Shown piece after piece: positions 33,922 through 44,119 of a DNA stretch of 56,256 bases (the stretch's first letter is position 1; each line of letters begins with the position of its first letter). The position numbers and the translations under genes are program-made. The stretch is from assembly GCA_944326325.1 (NCBI GenBank), contig CALVDQ010000015.1:1-56256 (forward strand), in the 5' to 3' direction. Below the pieces are notes generated by a model. It saw only the letters and a program-made list of their open reading frames with translations, did no database searches and had not been told where the DNA came from. The stretch comes from an uncultured Bacteroidales bacterium. Lineage in GTDB: Bacteria > Bacteroidota > Bacteroidia > Bacteroidales > UBA932.

Positions 33922-35844
33922 GTGCGGAAATCCGTAAGGGAACTGGAGCTTCTGGCTCCGGCAAAGACGGCAGACATCGGCATCGCGGCTATAGACTGCG
34001 GTGCCGATGCCGTGTATATCGCCGGACCGGAATTCGGGGCAAGACAGGCGGCAGGAAACTCCGTCGATGATTTCAGACGGCTCTGCGACTATGCCCGTAA
34101 ATTCGGGGCAAGGGTATTCGCAGCCTTGAATACCATCATCTATGATGACGAGATGGACCGGGCCTGCGAGATCATGCTCGGGCTGAAAGAGGCCGGCGCA
34201 GATGCGGTGATCGTCCAGGATCTCGGACTGGCCGGGGTGGCCCTGCAGCGTGTGGACAAGGTTGACGGGCTCCATGCCGGAAAACTCCTTGCCGAAGGGC
34301 TCGGTATCCCTCTCCACGCATCTACCCAGTGTGCCGTGAGGACACCGGAGAAGGCGGCCTTTTTGGAGCGGCTCGGCTTTTCAAGGATTATCCTGGAGCG
34401 GGAGATGAGCCTGGAGCAGATACGCGCGGTAAGGGATGCCGTGCAATGTGAACTGGAGTTTTTCGTGCACGGTGCGGTCTGCGTCTGTTATAGCGGACAG
34501 TGCTACATCTCGGAAAGCATCTCCGGGCGCAGTGCGAACCGCGGTGCCTGTATCCAGGCCTGCCGGTCGCTGTACGATCTTGTGGACGGACAGGGGCGGA
34601 AGCTTGTTTCAGGGAGGCCGCTGCTTTCCCTGAAGGACTATATGCTGAAAGACCGGCTTGCAGACCTGGCTGAAGCGGGAGTCACTTCGTTCAAGATAGA
34701 AGGACGTCTGAAGAACATATCGTACGTCAGGAATGTTGTAAGGGAGTATTCCGCCGCCCTCGACAGTCTGGTGGAACGGTTCCCGGAAAAATACGCCAGG
34801 GCATCATTCGGAAAGGTGTCCGGAGGTTTTGTGCCGGATGTCATGAAGACTTTCAACCGGGGATATACCGGACTTTACCTTGACGGACAGCGGGGAAAGT
34901 GGGCCAGTGACACTGCGGCGAAATCCATGGGTGAACCTGTCGGCACTGCCGAGCTGCTGTCTCCTGACGGGTCTGTCTTCCGCATCCGTCCCGCGAGACC
35001 CGGAATGAGGCTGAACAACGGGGACGGCTTCTGCTTTGTGTCCGGACGCCGGGAGGTCGTGGGATTCCGCGGCGATATCTGTGAAGGGCTTACTGTAAGG
35101 TGCAAGCCGGTCCCGGAACTGTATACCGGTGCGGAAATCTACAGAAATACGGATGTGGCGTTTGAGAAAGAGCTCGATACCTGCACACCTGAAAGATGTC
35201 TCGGGGTGACGCTGGCCGTATCTGTCCCGGACAGTTCTTCAGGATGTATCCTGGAGGTTTTGGCTGTCACGGAGGACGGCAGGGTATGCCGCAGGACTGC
35301 AGGGGAGGGGACGGAACCGGCGCGGAACACAACGGGCATGAAGAATACCATCGTTTCGCAGCTGTCCAAGAAATACGGACATTATTCGTTTTCGGTTCTG
35401 GATTTCCAGGCTGACAGGCTTCCATTTCTCCCGGTCTCGGCAGTCAATGCCCTGCGAAGGGAAATCGGAACGGAGCTGGACTCCATGAAGGTCCGAGCGA
35501 ACCCCCTGCAGGAAGGCCGTCCACGGAAGGAGGCAGGACCGGATCCGTTTGTTTCAGGGAGGGAAATCACGTATAAGGACAATGTCTCCAACCATGAGGC
35601 CGCGGAACTTTTCCGTTCTCTCGGAGCCGCCGGGATCGAGCCGGCTTACGAGATTGCCCGGCAGCCCGGGGCCGAGCTCATGCGTACACGGTACTGTATC
35701 AGATATCAGTTCGGACACTGTCCCCGTTATCACCGGACCGCCTGGCCGGACCGGCTGTATCTGGTGAACAACGGGAGGAAGTATGAGGTCAGGTTCGATT
35801 GTACTCATTGTGAAATGATTGTCTTTGGAGATAGAGGTGCATGA
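33922..35844 (+). CDS. U32 family protein (RlhA/TrhP-like)
   Basis: A 640-residue member of the so-called peptidase U32 family. Characterised relatives hydroxylate RNA bases (RlhA on 23S rRNA, TrhP on tRNA) using prephenate and an iron-sulfur cluster. The family signature is present as E-x-F-x-x-G-A-V-C-x4-G-x-C in the segment ELEFFVHGAVC, followed by cysteines in GACIQACR. A C-terminal extension from about residue 340 contains CIRYQFGHC and DCTHCEM. It starts with GTG, preceded by AGGGAGG (33911-33917), an unusually good Shine-Dalgarno sequence for this phylum. The exact RNA target cannot be read from the sequence. Confidence 0.85.
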   Translation: MRKSVRELELLAPAKTADIGIAAIDCGADAVYIAGPEFGARQAAGNSVDDFRRLCDYARKFGARVFAALNTIIYDDEMDRACEIMLGLKEAGADAVIVQDLGLAGVALQRVDKVDGLHAGKLLAEGLGIPLHASTQCAVRTPEKAAFLERLGFSRIILEREMSLEQIRAVRDAVQCELEFFVHGAVCVCYSGQCYISESISGRSANRGACIQACRSLYDLVDGQGRKLVSGRPLLSLKDYMLKDRLADLAEAGVTSFKIEGRLKNISYVRNVVREYSAALDSLVERFPEKYARASFGKVSGGFVPDVMKTFNRGYTGLYLDGQRGKWASDTAAKSMGEPVGTAELLSPDGSVFRIRPARPGMRLNNGDGFCFVSGRREVVGFRGDICEGLTVRCKPVPELYTGAEIYRNTDVAFEKELDTCTPERCLGVTLAVSVPDSSSGCILEVLAVTEDGRVCRRTAGEGTEPARNTTGMKNTIVSQLSKKYGHYSFSVLDFQADRLPFLPVSAVNALRREIGTELDSMKVRANPLQEGRPRKEAGPDPFVSGREITYKDNVSNHEAAELFRSLGAAGIEPAYEIARQPGAELMRTRYCIRYQFGHCPRYHRTAWPDRLYLVNNGRKYEVRFDCTHCEMIVFGDRGA

Positions 35845-35862
35845 CACCGGAGACCTCCAGGT

Positions 35863-37164
35863 TCAGTCTGTCGGGGTTTCCTCGATTTCGAAGGTAATGG
35901 TGATGTCGCCGAAGTTTTCCGGCCTGTTATTGTTGGCCGTCAGATAGCGGCTCGTCAGGGACCCTCTCCATACTATATCATCGCGTGTCCTGAACGGAAG
36001 GTCTATCTCTATGCCGTAGCTTTTGGATGCAACCCTGACTAGTGCCGTACATTCCCAGGAAGTCTGTTTTCCTCCGTCATCCTCGATGATCATGAAGGCG
36101 CAGTTGTCCACCTGGTCCGTCCAGTCGGAGATCAGTACCGCGTTGAACGGTTGCGGAATGCCGACCTGATCTCTCTTTACCACTATCATGAAATCCGTAA
36201 CGGAAGGCGAGTACAGCTGCAGTTCCGCTTCGGTGGTCGCGGTGAAATTTTCTACCGAACCGCACTTGACAAAGAATTCGGACGCTCCGGCGAACCATGA
36301 ATCGTAGTTCCTGTTCATGGTGAAGTCCTTCAGGACAAGGGTCTTCACCACAGAGTCCCCTGTATCTCCGGATCTTGTCCCCGGTATTCCGTCCCCAAGG
36401 TCCGCTTCTGTTCCGTAAGCCGAGGGTCTGATGACTATATTGCCGCCTTCTCCTGCCCATTCCGGGTAAAGCTGTCTTATCATGTCGAGGCTCAGGTAGT
36501 TGTCGTCGGAGTTCCTGTTTACTACCCAAACCGGATTTTCCGCCGCTGTCTGCTCGTCCACTATTACCGTGTCGATCTGCCTCGTCCCGTTCCCGTCTGT
36601 CCTTATCCTGTATCCGATGTTTGATGTGGACTCGTCTTCCGGATCGAACGTGATGACAGGGATTCCTTCATTTCCGTCCCACTCCCCTGAAAACGGCCAG
36701 TAGACCTGGATGTCCGAGGATGCAAGGACTTCAAGATATCTGTCGACATCGCCCTCGTCGGCAAAACGGGTATCCCCGACAGAGGATTTTGTCTGCGTCT
36801 TGGCAATGAGATGGCTTCTGATGAGTTCTGAAAGAGGGTTTTCGTATTCCGCAGCGGCCCTGGTGCCGAGTTGCCCGTCACCTACTCCGGAGCCCGGGAC
36901 GGAAAAGAGGTTGGCCATTGTGTATTCTTCATCATATCCGTTCCTTGAAGATGCGGATACGGCATCGTGTACTTCTTTTATATGATCCTGCTCCAGGGGA
37001 AGTTCTGCAAGCAGGCCTGCAATCTCGGAAAGAGGAGGCCCGCAGATCTGTCCTTCCCCTCCGGTGTTTCCTTCATTCTTTCCCGGTATCGGGTCTATGC
37101 ATCCGCTGGCCAGGATTCCGAGACCGGCGTATGCGCCGGTGACGACAAGTGCAAATCTTTTCAT
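35863..37164 (-). CDS. Lipoprotein of unknown function
   Basis: From the ATG at 37164 the protein is 433 residues with a lipoprotein signal peptide; the lipobox LASGC ends in the cysteine at about residue 22. The mature part begins with a flexible Gly/Glu/Asn-rich stretch and then a largely beta-rich, acidic domain with no motif I recognise. The start is supported by AGGAGAGGAGC immediately upstream; the frame continues 17 codons further to 37215 but without family features. Probably surface or periplasmic. It is convergent with the U32 gene and apparently monocistronic. Confidence 0.8.
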   Translation of the reverse strand: MKRFALVVTGAYAGLGILASGCIDPIPGKNEGNTGGEGQICGPPLSEIAGLLAELPLEQDHIKEVHDAVSASSRNGYDEEYTMANLFSVPGSGVGDGQLGTRAAAEYENPLSELIRSHLIAKTQTKSSVGDTRFADEGDVDRYLEVLASSDIQVYWPFSGEWDGNEGIPVITFDPEDESTSNIGYRIRTDGNGTRQIDTVIVDEQTAAENPVWVVNRNSDDNYLSLDMIRQLYPEWAGEGGNIVIRPSAYGTEADLGDGIPGTRSGDTGDSVVKTLVLKDFTMNRNYDSWFAGASEFFVKCGSVENFTATTEAELQLYSPSVTDFMIVVKRDQVGIPQPFNAVLISDWTDQVDNCAFMIIEDDGGKQTSWECTALVRVASKSYGIEIDLPFRTRDDIVWRGSLTSRYLTANNNRPENFGDITITFEIEETPTD

Positions 37165-37260
37165 AGCTCCTCTCCTTTTTTGTGCAAAGAGAGCGATAGC
37201 TATCCGTTTTACCAAGGAATAAACGTTTAATTGTCCCGAATCCGGATCCGGTCTTTCCGG

Positions 37261-38142
37261 TCACTCTTTGCCGAAGGTGATGAAACGGTCGCGGGCGGAG
37301 AGGTCCTGGCGGATGCGGACATCCCGGAATCCTGCACCGGCAAAGACGGCAAGGGTTTCAGGGCCGAGGGCTTCGTTGATTTCGACGGCTCCACGGCCTC
37401 CGGGGGCAAGGAAGACCGATGCTGTCCTGGCGATGGCGCGGTAGAAAAGGAGAGGGTCGGAATCCGGGACAAAGAGGGCGAGTCCTGGTTCGTAGCCGAG
37501 GACATTGCGGCACATCAGCTCCTTTTCCTTTTCCATGACGTATGGCGGATTGCTGACGATGATGTCAAAACTGTCGCGGCCGGCCGCCGCAAGAGCGGTT
37601 CCGGTTTCTTCCGGCGCTCCGAGGACATCGAGCCTGATGAACTTCGGGGCGTTGCCTGGAATGTGCTGGGATGCCGCTACTTCCAATGCTTCCTCAGAAA
37701 TGTCGGCCCCTGTCACTTCGGCTTCCGGGATATTGTGTGCAAGAGTCCATGCGATACATCCGGATCCTGTGCAGAGATCCAGTATTCGTGGTCTTGCCGC
37801 CCTGCAGGCCGGTACGGTTTCTTCAAGCAGGATCCTGCACAGCAGTTCTGTTTCCGGCCGCGGGATAAGGACTGCCGGCGAGACCTTGAATTCGAGTCCG
37901 TAGAATTCTGCGGCCCCCAGGATGTATTGCAGAGGTTCAAAGTCTTCAAGTCTCCGGAGGCTGTCTTCGAGGAAGCCTGCCGCCGGAGGCCGGATTTCCG
38001 TTTCCGGCTCGGTGACGTGGGTGTATCCGGGGATTTCCAGTACGGAGCTGTAAAGCTTCACTGTCATCGCCTTTGCTTCGTGTTCTCCGTATAACGGGGT
38101 CAGTCCGCGTATGGCTTCCGTCACGAATTCGATAAGCCGCAT
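37261..38142 (-). CDS. prmC: Peptide chain release factor glutamine methyltransferase
   Basis: Methylates the glutamine of the GGQ motif in release factors RF1 and RF2, using SAM. The 293-residue protein has the helical N-terminal domain with PLQYILG, then RPETE, the SAM-binding LDLCTGSGCIAW and the catalytic NPPY in VSNPPYV. It is the last gene of a minus-strand group, four bases after the ddl stop. Confidence 0.94.
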   Translation of the reverse strand: MRLIEFVTEAIRGLTPLYGEHEAKAMTVKLYSSVLEIPGYTHVTEPETEIRPPAAGFLEDSLRRLEDFEPLQYILGAAEFYGLEFKVSPAVLIPRPETELLCRILLEETVPACRAARPRILDLCTGSGCIAWTLAHNIPEAEVTGADISEEALEVAASQHIPGNAPKFIRLDVLGAPEETGTALAAAGRDSFDIIVSNPPYVMEKEKELMCRNVLGYEPGLALFVPDSDPLLFYRAIARTASVFLAPGGRGAVEINEALGPETLAVFAGAGFRDVRIRQDLSARDRFITFGKE

Positions 38143-38146
38143 ATCC

Positions 38147-39172
38147 TCATTCGTTGCTGCCGCCTTCGATTATGGAGGTCAGGAAGTCCGTAATGTCCAA
38201 TCCTGCAGTCCTTACCATCTTAGGCACGAGCGATGCGCTTGTCATCCCGGGGATTGTGTTTATTTCCAGGAAATAAAGTTCTTCTCCAGACAGGATGTAG
38301 TCTACCCTCACCAGCCCGGAGCACCCGAGCCGTGCATATATTTTCTTCGAAGCTTCCTGTATCTTCCCTGTCAGCTCCGCGGAAAGCGGTGCAGGGCATA
38401 TTTCCTCGCTGCAGCCGTTGTATTTGGCGTCATAGTCGAAAAATTCATGGTCGGTGACTATCTCTATTACCGGCAGTGCCACGATTTCCTTTCCGTCGAA
38501 ATATACGGCATCCGTAATTTCCCTGCCCGGGATGAACTGCTCTGCAAGTATCATCTTCCCTTCACTGAACGCGGTCCTCACGGCTTCGTCGAATTCCTCT
38601 TCCCTTTTCACTTTCACCACTCCGAAACTTGAACCCCCGTCGGTCGGCTTGACGAACAGGGGAAGGCCGAGCCTGCCTATGACCTTTTCCTTCAGGCCTG
38701 GGGTCACTTCTCCCTGGCGGATGAATACGTCATCGGCGCATTTCACGTAATCCACATTGCGGAGATAGTTCTTGCAGGTGAACTTGTCGAATGTCACGGC
38801 GGACACGAAAGAACTGCAGCTGCTGAACGGGATTCCGAGCATTTCGAGATAGCCTTGCATGAGTCCGTTTTCGCCCGGGGTACCGTGCTGCATTATGTAG
38901 GCGTAGTCGAATTTTACCTTTCTGCCGTCTATAGTCACGGAAAAGTCGGTCTTGTCGATGCAGGGGCGTTTCCCCTCAGGGAAAATCATCCTTACGGAGT
39001 TCCTTTTCCTGTAGGCCGCCAGAGTCCATTGGCCGAAACGTGCGAATATCTCGTAGACGTCATATCTTGAACCGTCGATACGCGAGGCCGTGAACTCTCC
39101 GCTGCGGCAGGAGATCTCCCATTCCGAAGAGTCGCTTCCATAGATGACGGCTATTGTCTTGTACTTGCTCAT
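38147..39172 (-). CDS. ddl: D-alanine--D-alanine ligase
   Basis: Makes the D-Ala-D-Ala dipeptide for peptidoglycan precursors with ATP. From the ATG at 39172 the protein is 341 residues, beginning MSKYKTIAVIYG. It has QHGTPGENG in the N-terminal domain, the ATP-grasp glycine loop KPTDGGSSFG, and the metal-binding LEINTIPGMT near the C-terminus. The frame extends 24 codons upstream into the PBP1A gene, but the family start is at MSKYK, which lies 13 bases after the PBP1A stop. It sits between two genes of similar polarity, and the link with PBP1A is functionally sensible. Confidence 0.94.
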   Translation of the reverse strand: MSKYKTIAVIYGSDSSEWEISCRSGEFTASRIDGSRYDVYEIFARFGQWTLAAYRKRNSVRMIFPEGKRPCIDKTDFSVTIDGRKVKFDYAYIMQHGTPGENGLMQGYLEMLGIPFSSCSSFVSAVTFDKFTCKNYLRNVDYVKCADDVFIRQGEVTPGLKEKVIGRLGLPLFVKPTDGGSSFGVVKVKREEEFDEAVRTAFSEGKMILAEQFIPGREITDAVYFDGKEIVALPVIEIVTDHEFFDYDAKYNGCSEEICPAPLSAELTGKIQEASKKIYARLGCSGLVRVDYILSGEELYFLEINTIPGMTSASLVPKMVRTAGLDITDFLTSIIEGGSNE

Positions 39173-39185
39173 GTTTATCTTTGCT

Positions 39186-41531
39186 TTAATCGAAGAAATT
39201 GTCCGTGCTGCTTCCTGAACTGGCATCGGCATCGCTTCCGTCACAGTTCAGGTCAAGGTGCATCCCGGCAGGTGCGATGAACTTTTCTTCTCCGGTGATG
39301 CCCAATGTCCCGTCCTGCAGGACCTTGTTCATGAAGATTCCCCATATCGGGAGGGCCATGTTGGAACCGCCTCCGAGCGAAAGCGACTCGAAGTGGACCT
39401 GCCTGTCCTCCGCCCCGACCCAGATGCCGGCCGTCAGGACAGGGGTGTAGCCGATGAACCATCCGTCGGACTGGTCATTTGTCGTACCGGTCTTCCCGGC
39501 GATTTCACCGGTGAGGTTGTATTTGAAGCGGAGCCTTACCGCAGTTCCCCCTGTGACTACACCCTGCATCAGGTTTGCCATGAGGTAGGCGGTCTGTTCG
39601 CTTATCGCCTCCCGTTTGCTGTTGCTGAATTCGGCGAGCAGGTTGCCCATATTGTCCTCTATCCTTGTCACGAACAGCGGCTCGACATAGACCCCCCTCG
39701 ACGGGAATGTATTGTATGCCGCCACCATCTCGTACAGGGAGAGGTCGGCCGGTCCGACACACAGTGAAGGAACTTCGTCTATATGGCTTCCTATGCCCAT
39801 CTTCCTCATCATTTCAGCCATGGCGTGCGGCCCGAACTGCTTCATGAGGTAGGCCGAGATATTGTTGCTGCTCTTGGTAAGCCCCCATTTCAGGGTTACG
39901 GTCTGGCCTATCCACTCGTCCCTGTCCGTACTTCTCGGCGTCCAGGTGTCGTCTCCTACGATGAAGGTCTGCGGTACGTTCACTACCTTGTCGCAAGGGG
40001 ACATTCCTTCCTGCATTGCCAGGGTATAGAGGAACGGCTTGATGGTGGAGCCGACCTGGCGTTTCCCCTGACGTACATTGTCGTACTTGAAGTACCGGTA
40101 GTCTGGTCCTCCGACGTATGCCTTTACGTGGCCCGTCTCCGGTTCGATGGCCATGAACCCGGCGCGGAGGTGGGACTTGTAGTATCTTATGGAGTCGTCG
40201 GGAGTCATCAGGGTGTCTATGTATCCCTTGCCTTTCCAGGAGAATACCCTCATGTTTGTCTTCTCCCCGAAGCTTTTCATGATTTCCTGTTCCGAGGCTC
40301 CGCGGGCTTTCATGATGCGGTAGCGGTCGCTCCACCTGCGGGCCTGGGCCATGACACGGTCACGGGTGGCCTTGTCGACGTCGTTTGAAAAAGGCTTGTT
40401 GGTCTTTCTGCGGAGATCCCGCCAGAAACTGTTCTGGAGGTCTTTCCCGAGGTGTTCCCTGACTGCTTCTTCAGCGTATTGCTGCATCTTGTAGTTGATG
40501 GTCGTATATATCCTGAGACCGTCGCGGTCGAGACTGTAGGAGGTGCCGTCGGCTTTCCTGTTCTTGTTCAGCCAGCCGTAGAGGTCATCGTCCGCCCAGA
40601 GCAGGGAATCGACCTTGTAGTCTTCGTATATGGTGTACGAGGAACGTTTCGGCTCCTTTGCGTTCATGGTGCGCCTGAGCATATCCCTGAAGTACGGGGC
40701 AAGCCCGGCATTGTGGTCTTGCATCTGGTATGCGAGGGTGATAGGGATATTGCTGATGGAGTCGGCTTCGGCTTCGGTGAGGTATCCGGCCCTGGCCATC
40801 TGGCGCAGTACGAAATTCCTCCTGCCGAGAGCCTTGTCAGGGTTGAGGACAGGGTTGTATCGGGTCGGCTTGTTTACCATTCCCACGAGCATCGCGCTTT
40901 CCTCGGCCGTGAGTTCCGACGGATTCTTGGAAAAGAAGGTCTGGGATGCTGTCTTGATGCCGTAGGCGTTGCTGCCGAAGAATACGGCGTTCATGTACAT
41001 CGTCAGGATTTCGTTCTTCGTGTAGTTCCTTTCAAGCTTTACGGCCGTGATCCATTCTTTCAGCTTTATCCACACCATCTTCATCTGTCTCGCTCCCGGG
41101 AAACTCCCGCTGATTTCCTCCCTCGGATACAGTGTCTTTGCGAGCTGCTGCGTGATCGTGCTGCCTCCTCCCTGACTCGAGTCGCTCATCATGAGGGTCT
41201 TCACAAGAACCCTTGCAAGGCTCCTGAAATCAATGCCGGAGTGGGAATAGAACCTGACGTCCTCGGTCGCCACGGCAGCTTCTATGAGATAGGGAGACAG
41301 TTCCCCGTAACTTACATACGAACGGTTCTCGATATGGAATGTGGTAAGGATTTCCCCGTCTTCCGCTATTACCTGGGTAGCCAGCTTGCTTTCAGGATTC
41401 TCGAGTTCTTCGAAGGACGGTATGTCTGCAAAGGCCCATACTGCCAGAATCAGGAGTATGACGCAGGCTATCGGCACCAGAAGGACTATCCAGAACCACT
41501 TTATTATCCTTTTCTTTGTAATGTCTTTCAT
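39186..41531 (-). CDS. mrcA: Penicillin-binding protein 1A (transglycosylase/transpeptidase)
   Basis: Bifunctional class A enzyme that polymerises and cross-links peptidoglycan outside the cytoplasmic membrane. The 781 residues contain a membrane anchor at about 11-35, a GT51 domain with E90 in ATEDVRFYSHSG and GGSTITQQL at 122-130, and a transpeptidase domain. In the latter the active serine is S495 (STIK), with S552-S-N554 and K678-T-G. It ends in an Asp/Ser-rich tail. It is first in a minus-strand run with ddl and prmC; no clear promoter box was found in the 189-base gap shared with topA. Confidence 0.95.
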   Translation of the reverse strand: MKDITKKRIIKWFWIVLLVPIACVILLILAVWAFADIPSFEELENPESKLATQVIAEDGEILTTFHIENRSYVSYGELSPYLIEAAVATEDVRFYSHSGIDFRSLARVLVKTLMMSDSSQGGGSTITQQLAKTLYPREEISGSFPGARQMKMVWIKLKEWITAVKLERNYTKNEILTMYMNAVFFGSNAYGIKTASQTFFSKNPSELTAEESAMLVGMVNKPTRYNPVLNPDKALGRRNFVLRQMARAGYLTEAEADSISNIPITLAYQMQDHNAGLAPYFRDMLRRTMNAKEPKRSSYTIYEDYKVDSLLWADDDLYGWLNKNRKADGTSYSLDRDGLRIYTTINYKMQQYAEEAVREHLGKDLQNSFWRDLRRKTNKPFSNDVDKATRDRVMAQARRWSDRYRIMKARGASEQEIMKSFGEKTNMRVFSWKGKGYIDTLMTPDDSIRYYKSHLRAGFMAIEPETGHVKAYVGGPDYRYFKYDNVRQGKRQVGSTIKPFLYTLAMQEGMSPCDKVVNVPQTFIVGDDTWTPRSTDRDEWIGQTVTLKWGLTKSSNNISAYLMKQFGPHAMAEMMRKMGIGSHIDEVPSLCVGPADLSLYEMVAAYNTFPSRGVYVEPLFVTRIEDNMGNLLAEFSNSKREAISEQTAYLMANLMQGVVTGGTAVRLRFKYNLTGEIAGKTGTTNDQSDGWFIGYTPVLTAGIWVGAEDRQVHFESLSLGGGSNMALPIWGIFMNKVLQDGTLGITGEEKFIAPAGMHLDLNCDGSDADASSGSSTDNFFD

Positions 41532-41635
41532 CCCGGAAAATTTTACATAAAGACCGCTAAATTAGTAATAAAATTTGAAATTTATTTTGTTTGTTCTTTA
41601 CTTTGCAGCTGGAAACTTTATACCTATTATAAAAG

Positions 41636-41674
41636 ACGCGGACTTCATGGTCCGGACTGCCGCCGGAAGGGCGG
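41636..41674 (+). promoter_or_regulatory. Two hairpins in the topA leader
   Basis: CGGAC (41639-41643) pairs with GTCCG (41650-41654), and CCGCC (41660-41664) pairs with GGCGG (41670-41674), both with short loops. No T-run follows, so they are not a terminator. They lie about 50-80 bases before the topA ATG and may affect its translation or mRNA stability. A degenerate -7 box (TTTACTTTG) lies upstream near 41597. Confidence 0.35.
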
Positions 41675-41720
41675 ATGTAACGAATGCCGGTATTGTGGGT
41701 TTATTTAATTGTCAGTCAGT

Positions 41721-44027
41721 ATGGAAGAGAATTTGGTCATAGTCGAGTCGCCGGCCAAGGCGGATACGATAAAGAAGTTCCTCGGTGAAGGATATACGGT
41801 GAAGTCAAGCTACGGACATATCCGGGATCTGAGCAAGAGCCGTCTCAGCATAGATATAGAGCACGGGTTCAAGCCTGAATATGAGATACCTTCCGACAAG
41901 AAAGCTCTCGTGGCCGACCTGAAGGAAGCGGCGAAGAAAGCATCCGTGATATGGCTTGCATCCGATGAGGACCGTGAGGGGGAGGCCATTTCATGGCATC
42001 TGTACGAGACTCTCGGGCTTACCGAGAAGAATACGAAGAGAATCGTGTTCCATGAGATTACCAGGGAGGCGATACTCAATGCCATAAAGAATCCGCGAAG
42101 CATTGATATGGACCTTGTGGACGCCCAGCAGGCACGCCGCATCCTCGACAGGCTCGTAGGCTTCGAACTTTCCCCCATACTCTGGAAGAAGATACAGCCG
42201 AAGCTGTCCGCGGGTCGTGTACAGTCGGTGGCTCTCAGGCTTGTAGTCGACAGGGAAAAGGAAATCATCGGTTTCACTAAAGAAAAATACTACCGCGCCG
42301 AGGCTGTTTTCCACCCTTCCGGGCTGCCGGAGAATGTGCTGGTGAAAGCTACTCTCGACAAGCGTTTCAAGACAGCGGAAGAAGCCCGCGCGTTCCTGGA
42401 AAAATGTGCCGTATCTTCATTTTCCATCAGCAGCATAGAAAAGAAGGAAGGAAGGAGGACGCCGCCGGCCCCGTTCACGACCTCCTCGCTCCAGCAGGAA
42501 GCTTCAAGGATGCTGCACCTTTCCGTGAGCCAGACGATGAACATCGCGCAGGGCCTGTATGAGGCAGGTTTCATCACCTATATGCGTACTGACTCGACCA
42601 ATCTTTCTTCATTTGCCATAAACACTGCCAGGGACTATATCACCGCCAACTTCGGCGAGGAGTATTCGAATCCGCGCCAGTACAAGACAAAGAGCAAGGG
42701 GGCGCAGGAGGCCCACGAGGCTATCAGGCCTACATACATAAGCAATTCCTCCATACCCGGCACTCCGCAGGAAAAGAAGCTCTACGACCTTATATGGAAA
42801 AGGACGATGGCATCCCAGATGTCGGATGCCAGGATATTGAGGACGGATATCCGGATCGGCGGGACGGGGATTGACGAGGAATTCTCGACGCAGGCCAGCG
42901 AAATACTTTTCGACGGTTTCCTCAAGCTCTACATCTACAGCCCGGAAGACGAACAGGACAGCGAGAATGTGATCCTTCCTGAACTCAAGACGGGTGAGTC
43001 CATGGACGGGCGCGGAATCTCGGCTGTATGCAGGTTCACTGCACCTCCTGCAAGATATTCCGAGGCGACTCTGGTCAGAAAACTCGAGGAACTGGGCATC
43101 GGAAGGCCTTCCACGTATGCCCCGACTATATCCACCCTGACCAAAGGCAGGGGTTACATTGTAAAGGGAGACAAGGAGGGCGAGAAGATAAAGGTCACGG
43201 ATTATGTCCTTAAAGACGGGAAAATCACTTCTGCAGACAGGACGGAGACTGTCGGAGCCGAGAAAGGCAAGCTGCTGCCGCAGGAAATAGGCATGATAGT
43301 CACCGATTTCCTTGTAGACAAGTTCAAGACCATCCTGGACTATGGCTTCACGGCGAATGTCGAGAAAGATTTCGACCAGGTCGCTGCCGGGGAAATGAAG
43401 TGGGAGAACCTGATAACGGCTTTCTATACCCCTTTCCACGAGAAGGTCGAGGAGACCCTCAACAATAAGGAATACAGCCATGTGAGCAAGGAACTCGGTG
43501 TGGATCCTTCAGACGGACAGCCTCTCGTTGCCAAATACGGGCAATACGGACCGTACATACAGAAAGGGGAGGGTGCGAACCGTCAGTTCGCCAGCCTTGC
43601 CCCGGGGCAGCTGATAGAGAGCATCACTCTTGAGGAGGCCCTGAAGCTGTTCAGTCTTCCGAGGGTAGTCGGACAGTACAACGGTGTGGATATCATCGCC
43701 ACCAAGGGACGTTTCGGACCTTACCTCAAATACGGGGACAGGAACGTGTCGCTTCCGAGAGGGACGGATCCGGTGCGGGTGGACCTTGCCAAGTGCATAG
43801 AAATCATCGGTCAGGCAGACAACAAGCCTGAAAAGCAGATCATTTCGGACTTTTCCGGCAGCGGAATACAGGTGATCGCAGGCAATTACGGTCCTTACAT
43901 CAAGTTTTCCGGCAGCAACTACCGTATTCCGAAAGGGACAGATGCCGAGACTCTGACCGAGGAGGACTGCCGTAAAATCATCGAGGGCAGCGAGCCGACA
44001 TCGAGACGCAGGAGGAGGAAGCAGTAG
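41721..44027 (+). CDS. topA: DNA topoisomerase I
   Basis: Type IA topoisomerase that relaxes negative supercoils. From the ATG at 41721 the protein is 768 residues. The TOPRIM domain has E9 in VIVESPAK and D82/D84 in ASDEDREGE. The catalytic tyrosine Y287 is in FITYMRTDS. The C-terminal part consists of repeats of the type YGPYIK (for example KYGQYGPYI, RFGPYLKYG, NYGPYIKFSG), without the four-cysteine zinc fingers of the E. coli enzyme, and ends in a basic Arg/Lys tail. A TTG four codons upstream (41709) is an alternative start but less likely. Confidence 0.95.
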   Translation: MEENLVIVESPAKADTIKKFLGEGYTVKSSYGHIRDLSKSRLSIDIEHGFKPEYEIPSDKKALVADLKEAAKKASVIWLASDEDREGEAISWHLYETLGLTEKNTKRIVFHEITREAILNAIKNPRSIDMDLVDAQQARRILDRLVGFELSPILWKKIQPKLSAGRVQSVALRLVVDREKEIIGFTKEKYYRAEAVFHPSGLPENVLVKATLDKRFKTAEEARAFLEKCAVSSFSISSIEKKEGRRTPPAPFTTSSLQQEASRMLHLSVSQTMNIAQGLYEAGFITYMRTDSTNLSSFAINTARDYITANFGEEYSNPRQYKTKSKGAQEAHEAIRPTYISNSSIPGTPQEKKLYDLIWKRTMASQMSDARILRTDIRIGGTGIDEEFSTQASEILFDGFLKLYIYSPEDEQDSENVILPELKTGESMDGRGISAVCRFTAPPARYSEATLVRKLEELGIGRPSTYAPTISTLTKGRGYIVKGDKEGEKIKVTDYVLKDGKITSADRTETVGAEKGKLLPQEIGMIVTDFLVDKFKTILDYGFTANVEKDFDQVAAGEMKWENLITAFYTPFHEKVEETLNNKEYSHVSKELGVDPSDGQPLVAKYGQYGPYIQKGEGANRQFASLAPGQLIESITLEEALKLFSLPRVVGQYNGVDIIATKGRFGPYLKYGDRNVSLPRGTDPVRVDLAKCIEIIGQADNKPEKQIISDFSGSGIQVIAGNYGPYIKFSGSNYRIPKGTDAETLTEEDCRKIIEGSEPTSRRRRRKQ

Positions 44028-44119
44028 CGCGTCGGATCATGAAAAATAATAATCCGGTGAAATTTGAGTCAAAAGGATTATAAATTGTTATTTTTTTGTT
44101 AATTTTTGCATTATTTCTG

